Origin: Pseudomonadota bacterium
GTDB taxonomy: Bacteria; Pseudomonadota; Gammaproteobacteria; Steroidobacterales; Steroidobacteraceae
Length of the DNA stretch: 9,485 nucleotides
Direction of reading: 5' to 3'
Assembly: GCA_021850555.1 (NCBI GenBank)
Contig: JAJZLX010000636.1
Span: 1 to 9,485 of the forward strand
Program-made: the position numbers and the translations under genes
Shown here: positions 1 to 6,995 of the stretch, piece by piece
Layout: each line of letters opens with the position of its first letter
Numbering within the stretch: position 1 is the first letter of the stretch
Notes under the pieces: model-generated
Seen by the model: the letters and a program-made list of their open reading frames with translations, nothing else
What the model was told of the DNA's origin: nothing
Database searches by the model: none

Positions 1-1147
1 CGCCGTCGAGGACGATCTGGTGCGCGGCTACAAGCGCCGGGACTTCTGGGTCATGGAGACGCAGCCGGCGTTCGTCGACTGGGCGCCGGTCAACGCGGCG
101 CTGCCGCCGTACGCGATGCGCGAGCTCGCCTGGCAGGACGTCGGACACGGCGCCAACGCGGTGCTCTACTGGCAGTGGCGCAGCGCGCTCAATGGGCAGG
201 AGCAATACAACGGCACGCTGGTCGGGCCGGACGGCGAGCCGGTGCCCGCCTACCGGGTCGTGCGCAAGATCGGCGCGCAGTTCGCCTTGGCCGCCCCGGC
301 GATCGCAGGCACCCGCCCGCACAGCCGCGTGGCGCAGTCATACGCCAGCCGCTGGGCCATCGATTTCCAGCGCCAGACGATCCGTTTCGGTGTGGTGCGC
401 GAATTCACGGCGTACTACAAGCCGCTCGAGCGCTTCGCACAGTCGGTGGACGTGGTCGGCGCGCGCGCACCGCTCCGGCGTTACCGGCTGGTGGTCGCCC
501 CCGCTCTCAACGTGCTCTCACGCGCCGAAGCGCGCCATCTCGCCGCATATGTGCGCGCCGGCGGCCACCTGGTACTCGGTCCGCGCAGCGGCATGAAGGA
601 CCCCTACGATGCGCTGTGGACCGAGCGCCAGCCCGGTCCCCTCGTTCCGCTGCTCGGCGGCCACGTGGAGCAATATTATTCCCTCCTGCACCCGGTGCCG
701 CTCTCCGGACGGCTCGGATCGGGATTCGCCTCCGTCTGGGCCGAAACCCTCGTGCCGCAGGCACACGATACGCACGTGCTGATGCGCTACGGGGCGAGCA
801 ACGGCTGGCTGAACGGCAAGCCGGCCATCATCACGCGCCGGGTCGGCAAAGGCTCCATCACCTACATCGGCGCCTGGCTCGATCCAGCGCTGATGCGCAC
901 CGTCCTCGATGCCCTGGCCCGCGCCGCGCGCGTTCGACCTCTCATCCCGGGCGTGGCGCGCAACGTGGAGGTGTGTGAGCGCATCGGCGACGGCAAGCGC
1001 GTGTGGATCCTCATCAACCATGGACGCAAGCCGCACACCGTGCACCTGCCCGCGCCGGCTTCCCCGCTGCTCACCGGCGGTCCAGCGACAAGCACCGTGG
1101 TGCTCGCGCCGCATCAGGTCGCCGTACTCCTGACGTCCCTCACATGA
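1..1147 (+). CDS. GH42 beta-galactosidase, first tandem copy, 5' truncated by the window edge
   Basis: C-terminal half of a family 42 glycoside hydrolase, a retaining beta-galactosidase. The frame is open from base 2, so the first GTG at base 20 is not a start; by comparison with the neighbouring copy some 325 residues are missing. The visible part opens with the end of the TIM barrel: VMETQP carries the family nucleophile Glu (codon 56-58), followed by FVDWAPV, GHGANAVLYWQWR and GQEQYNGTLVGPDG. Next comes the GH42 trimerisation domain (SRWAIDFQRQ, then LGPRSGMKDPYD) and a small C-terminal beta domain ending near the LINHGRK motif. The acid/base Glu lies outside the window. It is a diverged tandem copy of the next gene (roughly half to 60 percent identical by eye) but differs in two short stretches flanking SRWAIDFQRQT. 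Its TGA overlaps the next ATG, which suggests translational coupling. Family assignment is firm; the exact galactoside is unknown. Confidence 0.93.
   Translation, partial: AVEDDLVRGYKRRDFWVMETQPAFVDWAPVNAALPPYAMRELAWQDVGHGANAVLYWQWRSALNGQEQYNGTLVGPDGEPVPAYRVVRKIGAQFALAAPAIAGTRPHSRVAQSYASRWAIDFQRQTIRFGVVREFTAYYKPLERFAQSVDVVGARAPLRRYRLVVAPALNVLSRAEARHLAAYVRAGGHLVLGPRSGMKDPYDALWTERQPGPLVPLLGGHVEQYYSLLHPVPLSGRLGSGFASVWAETLVPQAHDTHVLMRYGASNGWLNGKPAIITRRVGKGSITYIGAWLDPALMRTVLDALARAARVRPLIPGVARNVEVCERIGDGKRVWILINHGRKPHTVHLPAPASPLLTGGPATSTVVLAPHQVAVLLTSLT
346..378 (+). repeat. 33-nt tract identical to 2451-2483 in the second GH42 copy
   Basis: Bases 346-378 match 2451-2483 exactly, in the same reading frame, encoding the SRWAIDFQRQT stretch at the start of the trimerisation domain. 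In copy 1 the tract is flanked on both sides by the least conserved parts of the pair. It is part of the tandem GH42 duplication rather than a separate element, and may mark conversion between the copies. Confidence 0.85.
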
Positions 1148-3255
1148 AGCGATTCCTCCGTTGCTCCGCGGTCTGTGCGGCCGTCTGCGCCACTGCGATG
1201 AGTGCGGCGGGCGTGCGCCCGGCAGCGGCAGCGGGCTCGTCGCCCCCGTCCCCGGCCGTACGCACCGCGCTCGGGCGCCTGTGGCTGGGCACGGCGTGGT
1301 ACCCGGAGCAATGGCCGCAATCCCGCTGGCCGAAGGACTTGGCCTTGATGCAGGCCGCCGGTATCAATGTGGTGCGGGTCGGAGAGTTCGCCTGGAGCAC
1401 GCTCGAGCCGCATCAGGGCGACTATCACCTCGGGTGGCTCGCACGTGCGATCGCCGAGGCGGCCCGCTACCATATCCGTGTCGTGATCGGCACGCCTACC
1501 GACGCCCCGCCGGTATGGCTGACGAGCCGCTATCCGCAGGTGCTGCGCGTGCATGCCGACGGACGGCCCGCGCAGCACGGCAACCGTCGGCAGTTCTCGT
1601 ACGCGAGTCCGCTCTACCGGAAATTCTGCCGCGACATCGTCACCCGCCTGGCCGAGCGCTTCGGCCACAACCCCGACGTCATCGGCTGGCAGATCGACAA
1701 CGAGTACACGAACGAGTCGTACGATGCCGGCGCGCGGCGAGAGTTCCATCTCTGGCTCCGACATCGCTTCGGCTCGCTTGCGGCGCTGAATCGGGACTGG
1801 ACCACGGCGTACTGGAGCCAAACCTACACCGCCTGGCATCAGATCCCACTCAACGACCGGCCGGGCAACCCGGGTCTGATGCTGGCGCACCGGCAGTTCG
1901 TCACCGCCACCTGGCTCGGCTACCAGCGCAACCAGCTGGAGGCGTTGCGCGCGCACGTCGCGCCGTGGCAGTTCATCACCACCAACATCGGGGGACTCGG
2001 CTGGAGCGCCCACTGGAACCACTACACGATCACGCGCCCCCTCGACATCGCCGCCTGGGACGACTACGTGGGCGAGGGCCAGTTGAACTTCTACCGCAAC
2101 GGAGCCATGAGCGATTTCGTGCGTGGCTGGAAGCGGCAGGATTACTGGGTCATGGAGACCCAGCCGGGATTCGTCGATTGGGCGCCGGTCTGCAACTCGC
2201 TCGTCAAGGGCGGGGTCCGTGCCATGACCTGGGAGTCGATCGGCCACGGCGCCGATGCGGTGCTGTTCTGGCAGTGGCGCGCCGCGCTCGGCGGCCAGGA
2301 GCAGTACCACGGCACGCTGGTGGGACCGGACGGCAAGCCGGAGCCGCTGTACGCCGAGGTCCGGCGCATCGGCCGGGAGTTCAAACGGGCGTCCGCCGTC
2401 GTCGCCGGCACGACTCCGCGCTCCCGGGTGGCGCTGCTCGTATCGTATGACAGCCGCTGGGCCATCGATTTCCAGCGCCAGACTCGCCGCTATCATCAGC
2501 TCGGCGTGCTCCTCGATTACTACCGCCCGCTCGAGAACCTGACTCACTCGGTCGACATCGTTTCCGCGCGCGCGCCGCTGCGTCGATACAAGATCGTGTT
2601 CGCGCCGAGCCTGAACGTGATCTCCCGATCGCTGGCGCGCCATCTGCGCGCGTATGTGCTCGGAGGCGGCGTGCTCGTGCTCGGTCCGCGCAGCGGCATG
2701 AAAGATCGGTACAACCGTCTCAACGTGCAGGATCAACCCGGCCCTCTGGTGCCGACCCTCGGCGGCCGGGTACAGCAGTATTACGCGCTCGATGCGCCCG
2801 TCGCGGTCGAGGGCGCGGTCGGCCGCGGCACCGGCCGGATCTGGGCCGAGGCGCTCACGCCGCTCTCACCGGCGACGCGGGTCCTGCTGCGATACGGTGC
2901 GGGCAATGCATGGCTCACGGGGGAGCCGGCGGCGATCGAGCACCGCTACGGCCGCGGCGCCATCATCTATCTGGGCACCATTCTCGACCGGCGATTGATG
3001 CACGCTTTCGTCGCCCGACGCCTGGCGGCGGCGGGCGTGCGCTCTGCGTTCGGCGTGTTGCCCCGCGGCATCGAGCTGATGCGGCGCATCGGCTCGGGAC
3101 GCGAAGTGGTGATCGTCATCAACCATGGCCGGAACACGCGTTCGGTGCGGCTGCCGTACGCCATGCATGACGTACTGCATCCCGGGCACACCGTGCAAAC
3201 GCTGAAATTGCGAGCCCAGGGCGTCGCGGTCCTCGAGCACACGTATCCGCGCTGA
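1144..3255 (+). CDS. Secreted GH42 beta-galactosidase, second tandem copy, complete
   Basis: A 703-residue family 42 retaining beta-galactosidase. The ATG at 1144 is chosen because it begins a typical Sec signal peptide (MKRFLRC, then an Ala/Val-rich core, likely cleavage near residue 30 after PAAAA) and forms an ATGA overlap with the upstream stop. No Shine-Dalgarno is visible, so re-initiation by the upstream ribosome is likely. Catalytic TIM barrel from about residue 42 (LGTAWYPEQWP) to about 420: acid/base Glu187 in WQIDNEY and nucleophile Glu338 in WVMETQP, 151 residues apart. The beta-galactosidase trimerisation domain follows (about 425-630, SYDSRWAIDFQ, LGPRSGMKD), then the C-terminal beta domain (about 635-703, VINHGRN). 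The Cys cluster that binds zinc in some GH42 enzymes is not seen. The signal peptide implies periplasmic or extracellular action, whereas many characterised GH42 enzymes are cytoplasmic. Likely substrate: beta-linked galactose on an oligosaccharide, also handled by the adjacent GH29. Confidence 0.95.
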   Translation: MKRFLRCSAVCAAVCATAMSAAGVRPAAAAGSSPPSPAVRTALGRLWLGTAWYPEQWPQSRWPKDLALMQAAGINVVRVGEFAWSTLEPHQGDYHLGWLARAIAEAARYHIRVVIGTPTDAPPVWLTSRYPQVLRVHADGRPAQHGNRRQFSYASPLYRKFCRDIVTRLAERFGHNPDVIGWQIDNEYTNESYDAGARREFHLWLRHRFGSLAALNRDWTTAYWSQTYTAWHQIPLNDRPGNPGLMLAHRQFVTATWLGYQRNQLEALRAHVAPWQFITTNIGGLGWSAHWNHYTITRPLDIAAWDDYVGEGQLNFYRNGAMSDFVRGWKRQDYWVMETQPGFVDWAPVCNSLVKGGVRAMTWESIGHGADAVLFWQWRAALGGQEQYHGTLVGPDGKPEPLYAEVRRIGREFKRASAVVAGTTPRSRVALLVSYDSRWAIDFQRQTRRYHQLGVLLDYYRPLENLTHSVDIVSARAPLRRYKIVFAPSLNVISRSLARHLRAYVLGGGVLVLGPRSGMKDRYNRLNVQDQPGPLVPTLGGRVQQYYALDAPVAVEGAVGRGTGRIWAEALTPLSPATRVLLRYGAGNAWLTGEPAAIEHRYGRGAIIYLGTILDRRLMHAFVARRLAAAGVRSAFGVLPRGIELMRRIGSGREVVIVINHGRNTRSVRLPYAMHDVLHPGHTVQTLKLRAQGVAVLEHTYPR
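2451..2483 (+). repeat. 33-nt tract identical to 346-378 in the first GH42 copy
   Basis: Second member of the exact direct repeat lying in the duplicated GH42 coding sequence, about 2.1 kb from the first member. A further exact match of 23 bases lies at 575-597 and 2680-2702, encoding LGPRSGMK. Both synonymous and non-synonymous sites are identical across these tracts, although the genes elsewhere differ widely. Confidence 0.85.
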
Positions 3256-3297
3256 GCCATCTCCCGTCAATCGCTTCTACAATCGGACGAGTCAGAC

Positions 3298-5004
3298 ATG
3301 TCCTACAGCCTCTCTCTCCATCGCGAGCGTACCGACAACCGTACGGTCCGTGCACTCTTGTATGCGCAGCTGGCCGGATGCGCTCTGGTGCTGGGCGTGC
3401 ACTCGCCCGTCGCAGCGGCCGCGGGCGCCCCCGCCGCGCAAGCGCGCAGCGTGCACACGTTCCCGCCCTTGTGGGACGAGCCGAAGAACTACGAGCAATT
3501 GCTGCATCACCAGATGCGCAAGGTCGCCGCCGGGGCGCGCCGCGGGCCGTTCGAGCCGAAGTGGCGCTCGCTCGAGGACTACCACACGCCGCAGTGGTTT
3601 CGCAACGCCAAGTTCGGCATCTTCATCCACTGGGGCGTATTCTCGGTGCCGGCGTTCCAGAACGAATGGTACTCGCGCAACATGTACGTGAAGGACTCGC
3701 TGGCCTACGACTACGAGCGCGCGGTCTATGGCCCGCAATCGAAGTTCGGCTACAAGAACTTCATCCCAAAGTTCACGATGTCTAAGTTCAACCCCAAGGC
3801 GTGGGCCGCCTTGTTCAAGCGCGCCGGCGCCCGCTACGTCGTGCCGGTCGCGGAGCATTCGGACGGTTTCGCGGACTACGACTGCAAGTTCACGCTGTGG
3901 AACTCCGTGCGCATGGGGCCGAAGCAGGACCTGGTCGGGGAGCTCGAGAAGGCCGTGCACGCCGACGGCATGCGCTTCGGCGTCTCCTCGCACCGTGCCG
4001 GACACTGGTGGTGGTATCACCCGGGCACGCGATACGACTCCGACGTGAACGACCCGCGCTACGCGGGTCTTTATGGCCCCGCCGAGCCGATGAACCTGGC
4101 TGGCGTGCACACGCACGGTGAGCCGGACTCCAATCAGCTGCAGGACTGGCTGCCGCCCTCCAAGGCGTTCCTCGAGGACTGGCTGGCGCGCAGCACGGAG
4201 CTGGTGGATGAGTATCACCCGGACCTGATCTACTTCGACTGGTGGATCGATCAGCCGGCATTCGCCCCGTATCTGAAGAAGATGGCGGCGTACTATTACA
4301 ACGTGGCCGCCGCACACCACCAGGGCGTGGTGCTGACGTACAAGATGCATGCCTTCCCGCGGGGCGCGGCGGTGCACGACATCGAGCGGGGCAAGCTCAA
4401 TTACCTCAGCCTGCGGCCCTGGCAGACCGACACGTCGGTGAGCCTGGACTCCTGGGGCTATGTGCGCCACGATCACTACCGTACCGCGCGCTCGCTGCTC
4501 ACCGACCTGATCGACATCGTGAGCAAGAACGGCAACATGCTGCTGAACATCGGGCCGCGCGCGAACGGCACGATCCCGGCGAAGGTGCGCCGCATCCTGC
4601 TGCGGATGGGAGCATGGCTCGCGGTCAACGGGCAGGCCATTTACGGCACACGCCCGTGGGTGCTCTACGGCGAGGGGCCGACTCATACGCCCACCGGATC
4701 GCTCACGGACTTCGGGCAGAAGTTCACCCCGCAGGACATCCGCTTCACGCAAAAGCGCGGCGTCCTCTACGCACTCGGCCTGGCACGGCCGGGCAATGGC
4801 AAGGTGCTGATCCACGTGCTGTATGCGCACACGCCCTATCTGCCGGGTCCGATCACGCACGTGAGCCTGCTCGGCGACGCCGGACCGATTCACTGGACGC
4901 AGACCCCTGACGGCCTCGCCGTTCAGCTGCCGTCTTCCCACAGCAAAATGCCGTACGCGCTGGCGATCCTCACCCGCCCGGCCGCCGGGCATGCCGTGCA
5001 TTGA
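3298..5004 (+). CDS. Secreted GH29 alpha-L-fucosidase family protein
   Basis: A 568-residue family 29 retaining glycosidase, expected to release terminal alpha-L-fucose (some members accept alpha-L-galactose). The ATG follows a weak GGACGAG (3285-3291) six bases upstream. A signal peptide with an unusually long basic N-region spans about residues 1-45 (hydrophobic core about 19-34, then VAAAAGAPAA). Barrel motifs in order: PQWFRNAKFGIFIHWG (His111), NEWYSRNMY (Glu123-Trp124), VAEHSDGFADYD (His187), MGPKQDLVGEL, and LIYFDWW with the probable nucleophile Asp314. Glu363 in HDIERG is a candidate acid/base, though this residue varies between GH29 groups. Then come DSWGY, NMLLNIGPRANGTIP and AIYGTRPW (about 452), followed by a C-terminal beta-sandwich. 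The usual HHDG fucose-binding pair reads HSDG here. It lies 42 bases after the second GH42 in the same direction, so co-transcription is likely. Family assignment is firm; the precise sugar and linkage are not. Confidence 0.94.
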   Translation: MSYSLSLHRERTDNRTVRALLYAQLAGCALVLGVHSPVAAAAGAPAAQARSVHTFPPLWDEPKNYEQLLHHQMRKVAAGARRGPFEPKWRSLEDYHTPQWFRNAKFGIFIHWGVFSVPAFQNEWYSRNMYVKDSLAYDYERAVYGPQSKFGYKNFIPKFTMSKFNPKAWAALFKRAGARYVVPVAEHSDGFADYDCKFTLWNSVRMGPKQDLVGELEKAVHADGMRFGVSSHRAGHWWWYHPGTRYDSDVNDPRYAGLYGPAEPMNLAGVHTHGEPDSNQLQDWLPPSKAFLEDWLARSTELVDEYHPDLIYFDWWIDQPAFAPYLKKMAAYYYNVAAAHHQGVVLTYKMHAFPRGAAVHDIERGKLNYLSLRPWQTDTSVSLDSWGYVRHDHYRTARSLLTDLIDIVSKNGNMLLNIGPRANGTIPAKVRRILLRMGAWLAVNGQAIYGTRPWVLYGEGPTHTPTGSLTDFGQKFTPQDIRFTQKRGVLYALGLARPGNGKVLIHVLYAHTPYLPGPITHVSLLGDAGPIHWTQTPDGLAVQLPSSHSKMPYALAILTRPAAGHAVH

Positions 5005-5008
5005 GGTG
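5003..5008 (+). promoter_or_regulatory. Ribosome binding site deciding the dehydrogenase start
   Basis: GAGGTG, overlapping the TGA stop of the GH29 gene (5002-5004), ends six bases before the ATG at 5015. The earlier in-frame ATG at 4991 has no such motif. This supports the start at 5015 and coupled translation of the two genes. Confidence 0.75.
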
Positions 5009-5014
5009 CGATCC

Positions 5015-5776
5015 ATGCTGCTCGAAGGCAAGAACGTCCTGATCACCGGCGCCTCGCGCGGCATCGGCCGCGCCACCGCCATCGAGTGCGCGCGCCACGG
5101 CGCGGATGTCGCGCTCAATTGGCTCAAGGACCGGCAGGGGATCGATGAGACCCTGGCCGAGGTCGCTCGGCTGGGACGACGGGCCGTCGAGGTGGAAGGC
5201 GATGTGGCGCTCGCGGAATCCGCCGAGCGATTCGTCGCGGCCGCCGCCGCGGCGCTCGGCGGCGTGGACGTGTTCGTGAGCAACGCCGGAATCTGCCCGT
5301 TCCACGCCTTTCTCGACACCCCGGTCGAGGTATTCGAGCGCACCATGGCGGTGAACCTGCACGGGGCCTACTACATGACCCAGGCGGCGGCGCGCCAGAT
5401 GAAGCGTCAGGGCACCGGTGGCGCGCTCATCGCCATCAGCTCGATCAGCGCCCTGGTCGGCGGGGGGATGCAGGCACACTACACCCCGACCAAGGCCGGC
5501 GTGCACTCGCTGATGCAATCGTGCGCGATCGCGCTCGGACCGTACGGCATCCGCTGCAATTCCGTCATGCCGGGCACCATCGCCACGGATATCAACAGGG
5601 AGGATTTGGCCGATCCGGCGAAGCGCGCGTACATGGAGAAGCGTATCCCGCTCGGCCGGTTGGGCGAGCCGGGAGACGTGGCCGGCTGCGTGGTCTTCCT
5701 GGCTTCCGACCTGGCGCGCTACGTGACGGGGGCGTCGGTGCTCGTCGACGGGGGGCTGTTCGTCAACCTGCAGTAG
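5015..5776 (+). CDS. Short-chain dehydrogenase/reductase, probable L-rhamnose 1-dehydrogenase (or L-fucose dehydrogenase)
   Basis: A 253-residue cytoplasmic SDR with no signal peptide, predicted to oxidise an aldose at C1 to its lactone with NAD(P)+. Start 5015 is preferred over the in-frame ATG at 4991 because of the well-placed GAGGTG and because proteins of this group begin M-L-L-x-G-K. Classical SDR features: TGASRGIG nucleotide-binding loop (residues 11-18), SNAG (Asn90), catalytic Ser143, Tyr156 and Lys160 (YTPTK), and the C-terminal LVDGGLFVNLQ. As recalled, fungal and bacterial L-rhamnose 1-dehydrogenases share SSISALVGG, HYTPTKAG, SLMQS, YGIRCN, PGTI, the DP-KR-YME-RIPLGR run and the same C-terminus, so this is the closest known function. 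The neighbouring GH29 would release L-fucose, so a fucose or L-galactose substrate remains possible. It is the last gene of the + strand run and the only one for intracellular catabolism. Confidence 0.88.
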   Translation: MLLEGKNVLITGASRGIGRATAIECARHGADVALNWLKDRQGIDETLAEVARLGRRAVEVEGDVALAESAERFVAAAAAALGGVDVFVSNAGICPFHAFLDTPVEVFERTMAVNLHGAYYMTQAAARQMKRQGTGGALIAISSISALVGGGMQAHYTPTKAGVHSLMQSCAIALGPYGIRCNSVMPGTIATDINREDLADPAKRAYMEKRIPLGRLGEPGDVAGCVVFLASDLARYVTGASVLVDGGLFVNLQ

Positions 5777-5799
5777 GGATGCGCTCGGGCAAGATGCGA

Positions 5800-5825
5800 G
5801 GCGCCGGCCATCCTGGCACGGCGCC
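5800..5825. terminator. Strong GC hairpin between convergent genes, possible bidirectional terminator
   Basis: GGCGCCG (5800-5806) pairs with CGGCGCC (5819-5825), and the inner GCCA (5807-5810) pairs with TGGC (5814-5817) around a TCC loop, with one bulged A (5818). That gives eleven base pairs between the stops of two converging operons, where a terminator is expected. There is no T-run on either side; on the + strand it is followed by a G-rich tract (5830-5838, nine G). It is therefore not a canonical intrinsic terminator, but it may stall polymerase or protect 3' ends. Confidence 0.5.
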
Positions 5826-5850
5826 CCGCGGGGGGGGGCTGTGGCACGGC

Positions 5851-6990
5851 TCACCAGGGCCGCGAGCGCGCCACGGAGATGGCGCGGTCGTCGTGCGGCC
5901 ATTTGCCGCTGACGCAGCAATAGAACTGATACAGCGTGTCATTTGCGTAGAGGATCGACGGCTTGTGCGCGAAGTCGTCGTCGATCGATCCCGGCGGTCC
6001 CACGTTGAGCATGATCTGCGGCACCTTGGTCAGGTGATAGGGGCTGGTTCCGAGGGCAAGCAGATCTCGCGCGTGGCCGTCGTTGGCGAACCCGTAGTAA
6101 TACACACCCCACCATGGCCCCCAGCGCACGACACACGGATCGCTGGCGAAGCGGGCATCCCACGCCGATGGGCCGCCGTGGCGCAGGACGGGATTGCCCG
6201 GGTAACGCGTCCAGGTCTTCAGGTCCGGCGAAGTGGCGATACCGATCTGCTCATGCCAGTCGGCGGCGTGGTTGGTCTTGGCGTTGTAGAAAATGTAATA
6301 AAGCTCGCCGTTCTTGATCAGGTACGCCTTGTAGAGTCCGCCGGCCTCCCAAGGCAGGTCCGGATCGGGCCTCAGGATCGGCTCGGTGATCTCCCAGTGA
6401 TACAGGTCCGGGCTGAAGGCGAGCCCGATCACGCCGGGCCCCTGCTCGTAACCCGGGTGCGGGCAGGCGAACCAGGTGGCAACGTAGCGACCGTCGACCT
6501 TGATGAGCGATCCGCTGGAGTGCAGCCCGTCCTCGCGCAGAATCGACATCAGAGCGATGTTGTAGCGGATGACGGGGTTGTGCGGATCGCGCCGGAGAAT
6601 CAGGCCGGCGCGCCGCCAGTGCTCGAGATCGTCGGATTCGGCGAGCCCGGTCTGGTAACCGATGCCGTCGAATCCGACGTACGTCATGTAGTAGCGCCCG
6701 CAGTTCTCGAACACGAACGGGCAGTCCACCTTGAGCCGGTCGAAGCTCCCGGGCACGCCGGAGCGGGTGAGGATCCGGCGCTCGAGCTTGTACGGCGTAC
6801 GAAACGGCGCGATGCTCGGCAGATGCACCGGCCCTTCGCCGAGCGGTGCGAGCCCGGACATCCTGTCCGGGCCGGGGACCCTGCCGCGTGCGAGGACCGC
6901 GGGAAGGGCGGCGCGGGAATCCCGCATCCATCCCGCGCCGGTGGCCGCCAACAGCCCCGCGAGCAATGTCCGTCTATGTTGGTCGACCAT
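5851..6990 (-). CDS. Secreted five-bladed beta-propeller glycosidase-like protein (GH43/GH32/GH130-type fold)
   Basis: A 379-residue exported protein. ATG at 6990 has GGAGAGGG upstream with good spacing. The N-terminus has a twin-arginine-like signal: HRRTLLAGLL (Arg6-Arg7), a hydrophobic core, then RDSRAA near residue 28. The remainder fits a five-bladed propeller: three blade motifs of type S-x-D-L-x-x-W at 119-125, 193-199 and 254-260, plus DGRY (166-169) and repeated aromatic YYMTY, LYYIFYNAK and VYYYGF strands. Candidate acidic active-site residues are Asp84 or Asp89 (VDCPF), Glu215 (WEAGGLYK) and Asp278 or Asp284 (FASDP), matching the base/modulator/acid layout known in GH43-like enzymes; these roles are inferred. 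I cannot place it in one CAZy family. It follows the receptor gene by 18 bases, so it likely acts in the periplasm on the imported oligosaccharide. Arabinosidase, galactosidase or another exo-activity are all possible. Confidence 0.85.
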   Translation of the reverse strand: MVDQHRRTLLAGLLAATGAGWMRDSRAALPAVLARGRVPGPDRMSGLAPLGEGPVHLPSIAPFRTPYKLERRILTRSGVPGSFDRLKVDCPFVFENCGRYYMTYVGFDGIGYQTGLAESDDLEHWRRAGLILRRDPHNPVIRYNIALMSILREDGLHSSGSLIKVDGRYVATWFACPHPGYEQGPGVIGLAFSPDLYHWEITEPILRPDPDLPWEAGGLYKAYLIKNGELYYIFYNAKTNHAADWHEQIGIATSPDLKTWTRYPGNPVLRHGGPSAWDARFASDPCVVRWGPWWGVYYYGFANDGHARDLLALGTSPYHLTKVPQIMLNVGPPGSIDDDFAHKPSILYANDTLYQFYCCVSGKWPHDDRAISVARSRPW

Positions 6991-6995
6991 GGCTT

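Noticed and set aside
1003..1143. Upstream extension of the second GH42 gene to an ATG at 1003
   Set aside because: It would overlap the first GH42 by 145 bases and add 47 residues ahead of an obvious signal peptide that begins at 1144.
1114..2736. 540-codon open frame on the minus strand opposite the second GH42 gene
   Set aside because: Same shadow effect; no domain motif, and the plus strand encodes a complete enzyme with its catalytic residues.
3278..3283. TACAAT resembling a -10 box in the 42-base gap before the GH29 gene
   Set aside because: No matching -35 element at proper spacing, and the box lies only 15 bases before the ATG. Co-transcription from upstream is simpler.
3370..3381. 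LAGC lipobox-like motif in the GH29 signal (residues 25-28)
   Set aside because: The hydrophobic stretch before the Cys is too short and hydrophobic residues continue after it, so it looks like the middle of a Sec signal core rather than a lipoprotein site.
4991..5014. Earlier in-frame ATG for the dehydrogenase
   Set aside because: No ribosome binding site precedes it, whereas GAGGTG is well placed for 5015, and the family N-terminus matches MLLEGK.
3292..5346. 684-codon open frame on the minus strand opposite the GH29 and SDR genes
   Set aside because: Arg/Val/His-rich low-information protein without recognisable motifs, overlapping two firmly identified genes. Long antisense open frames are expected in G+C-rich coding DNA.
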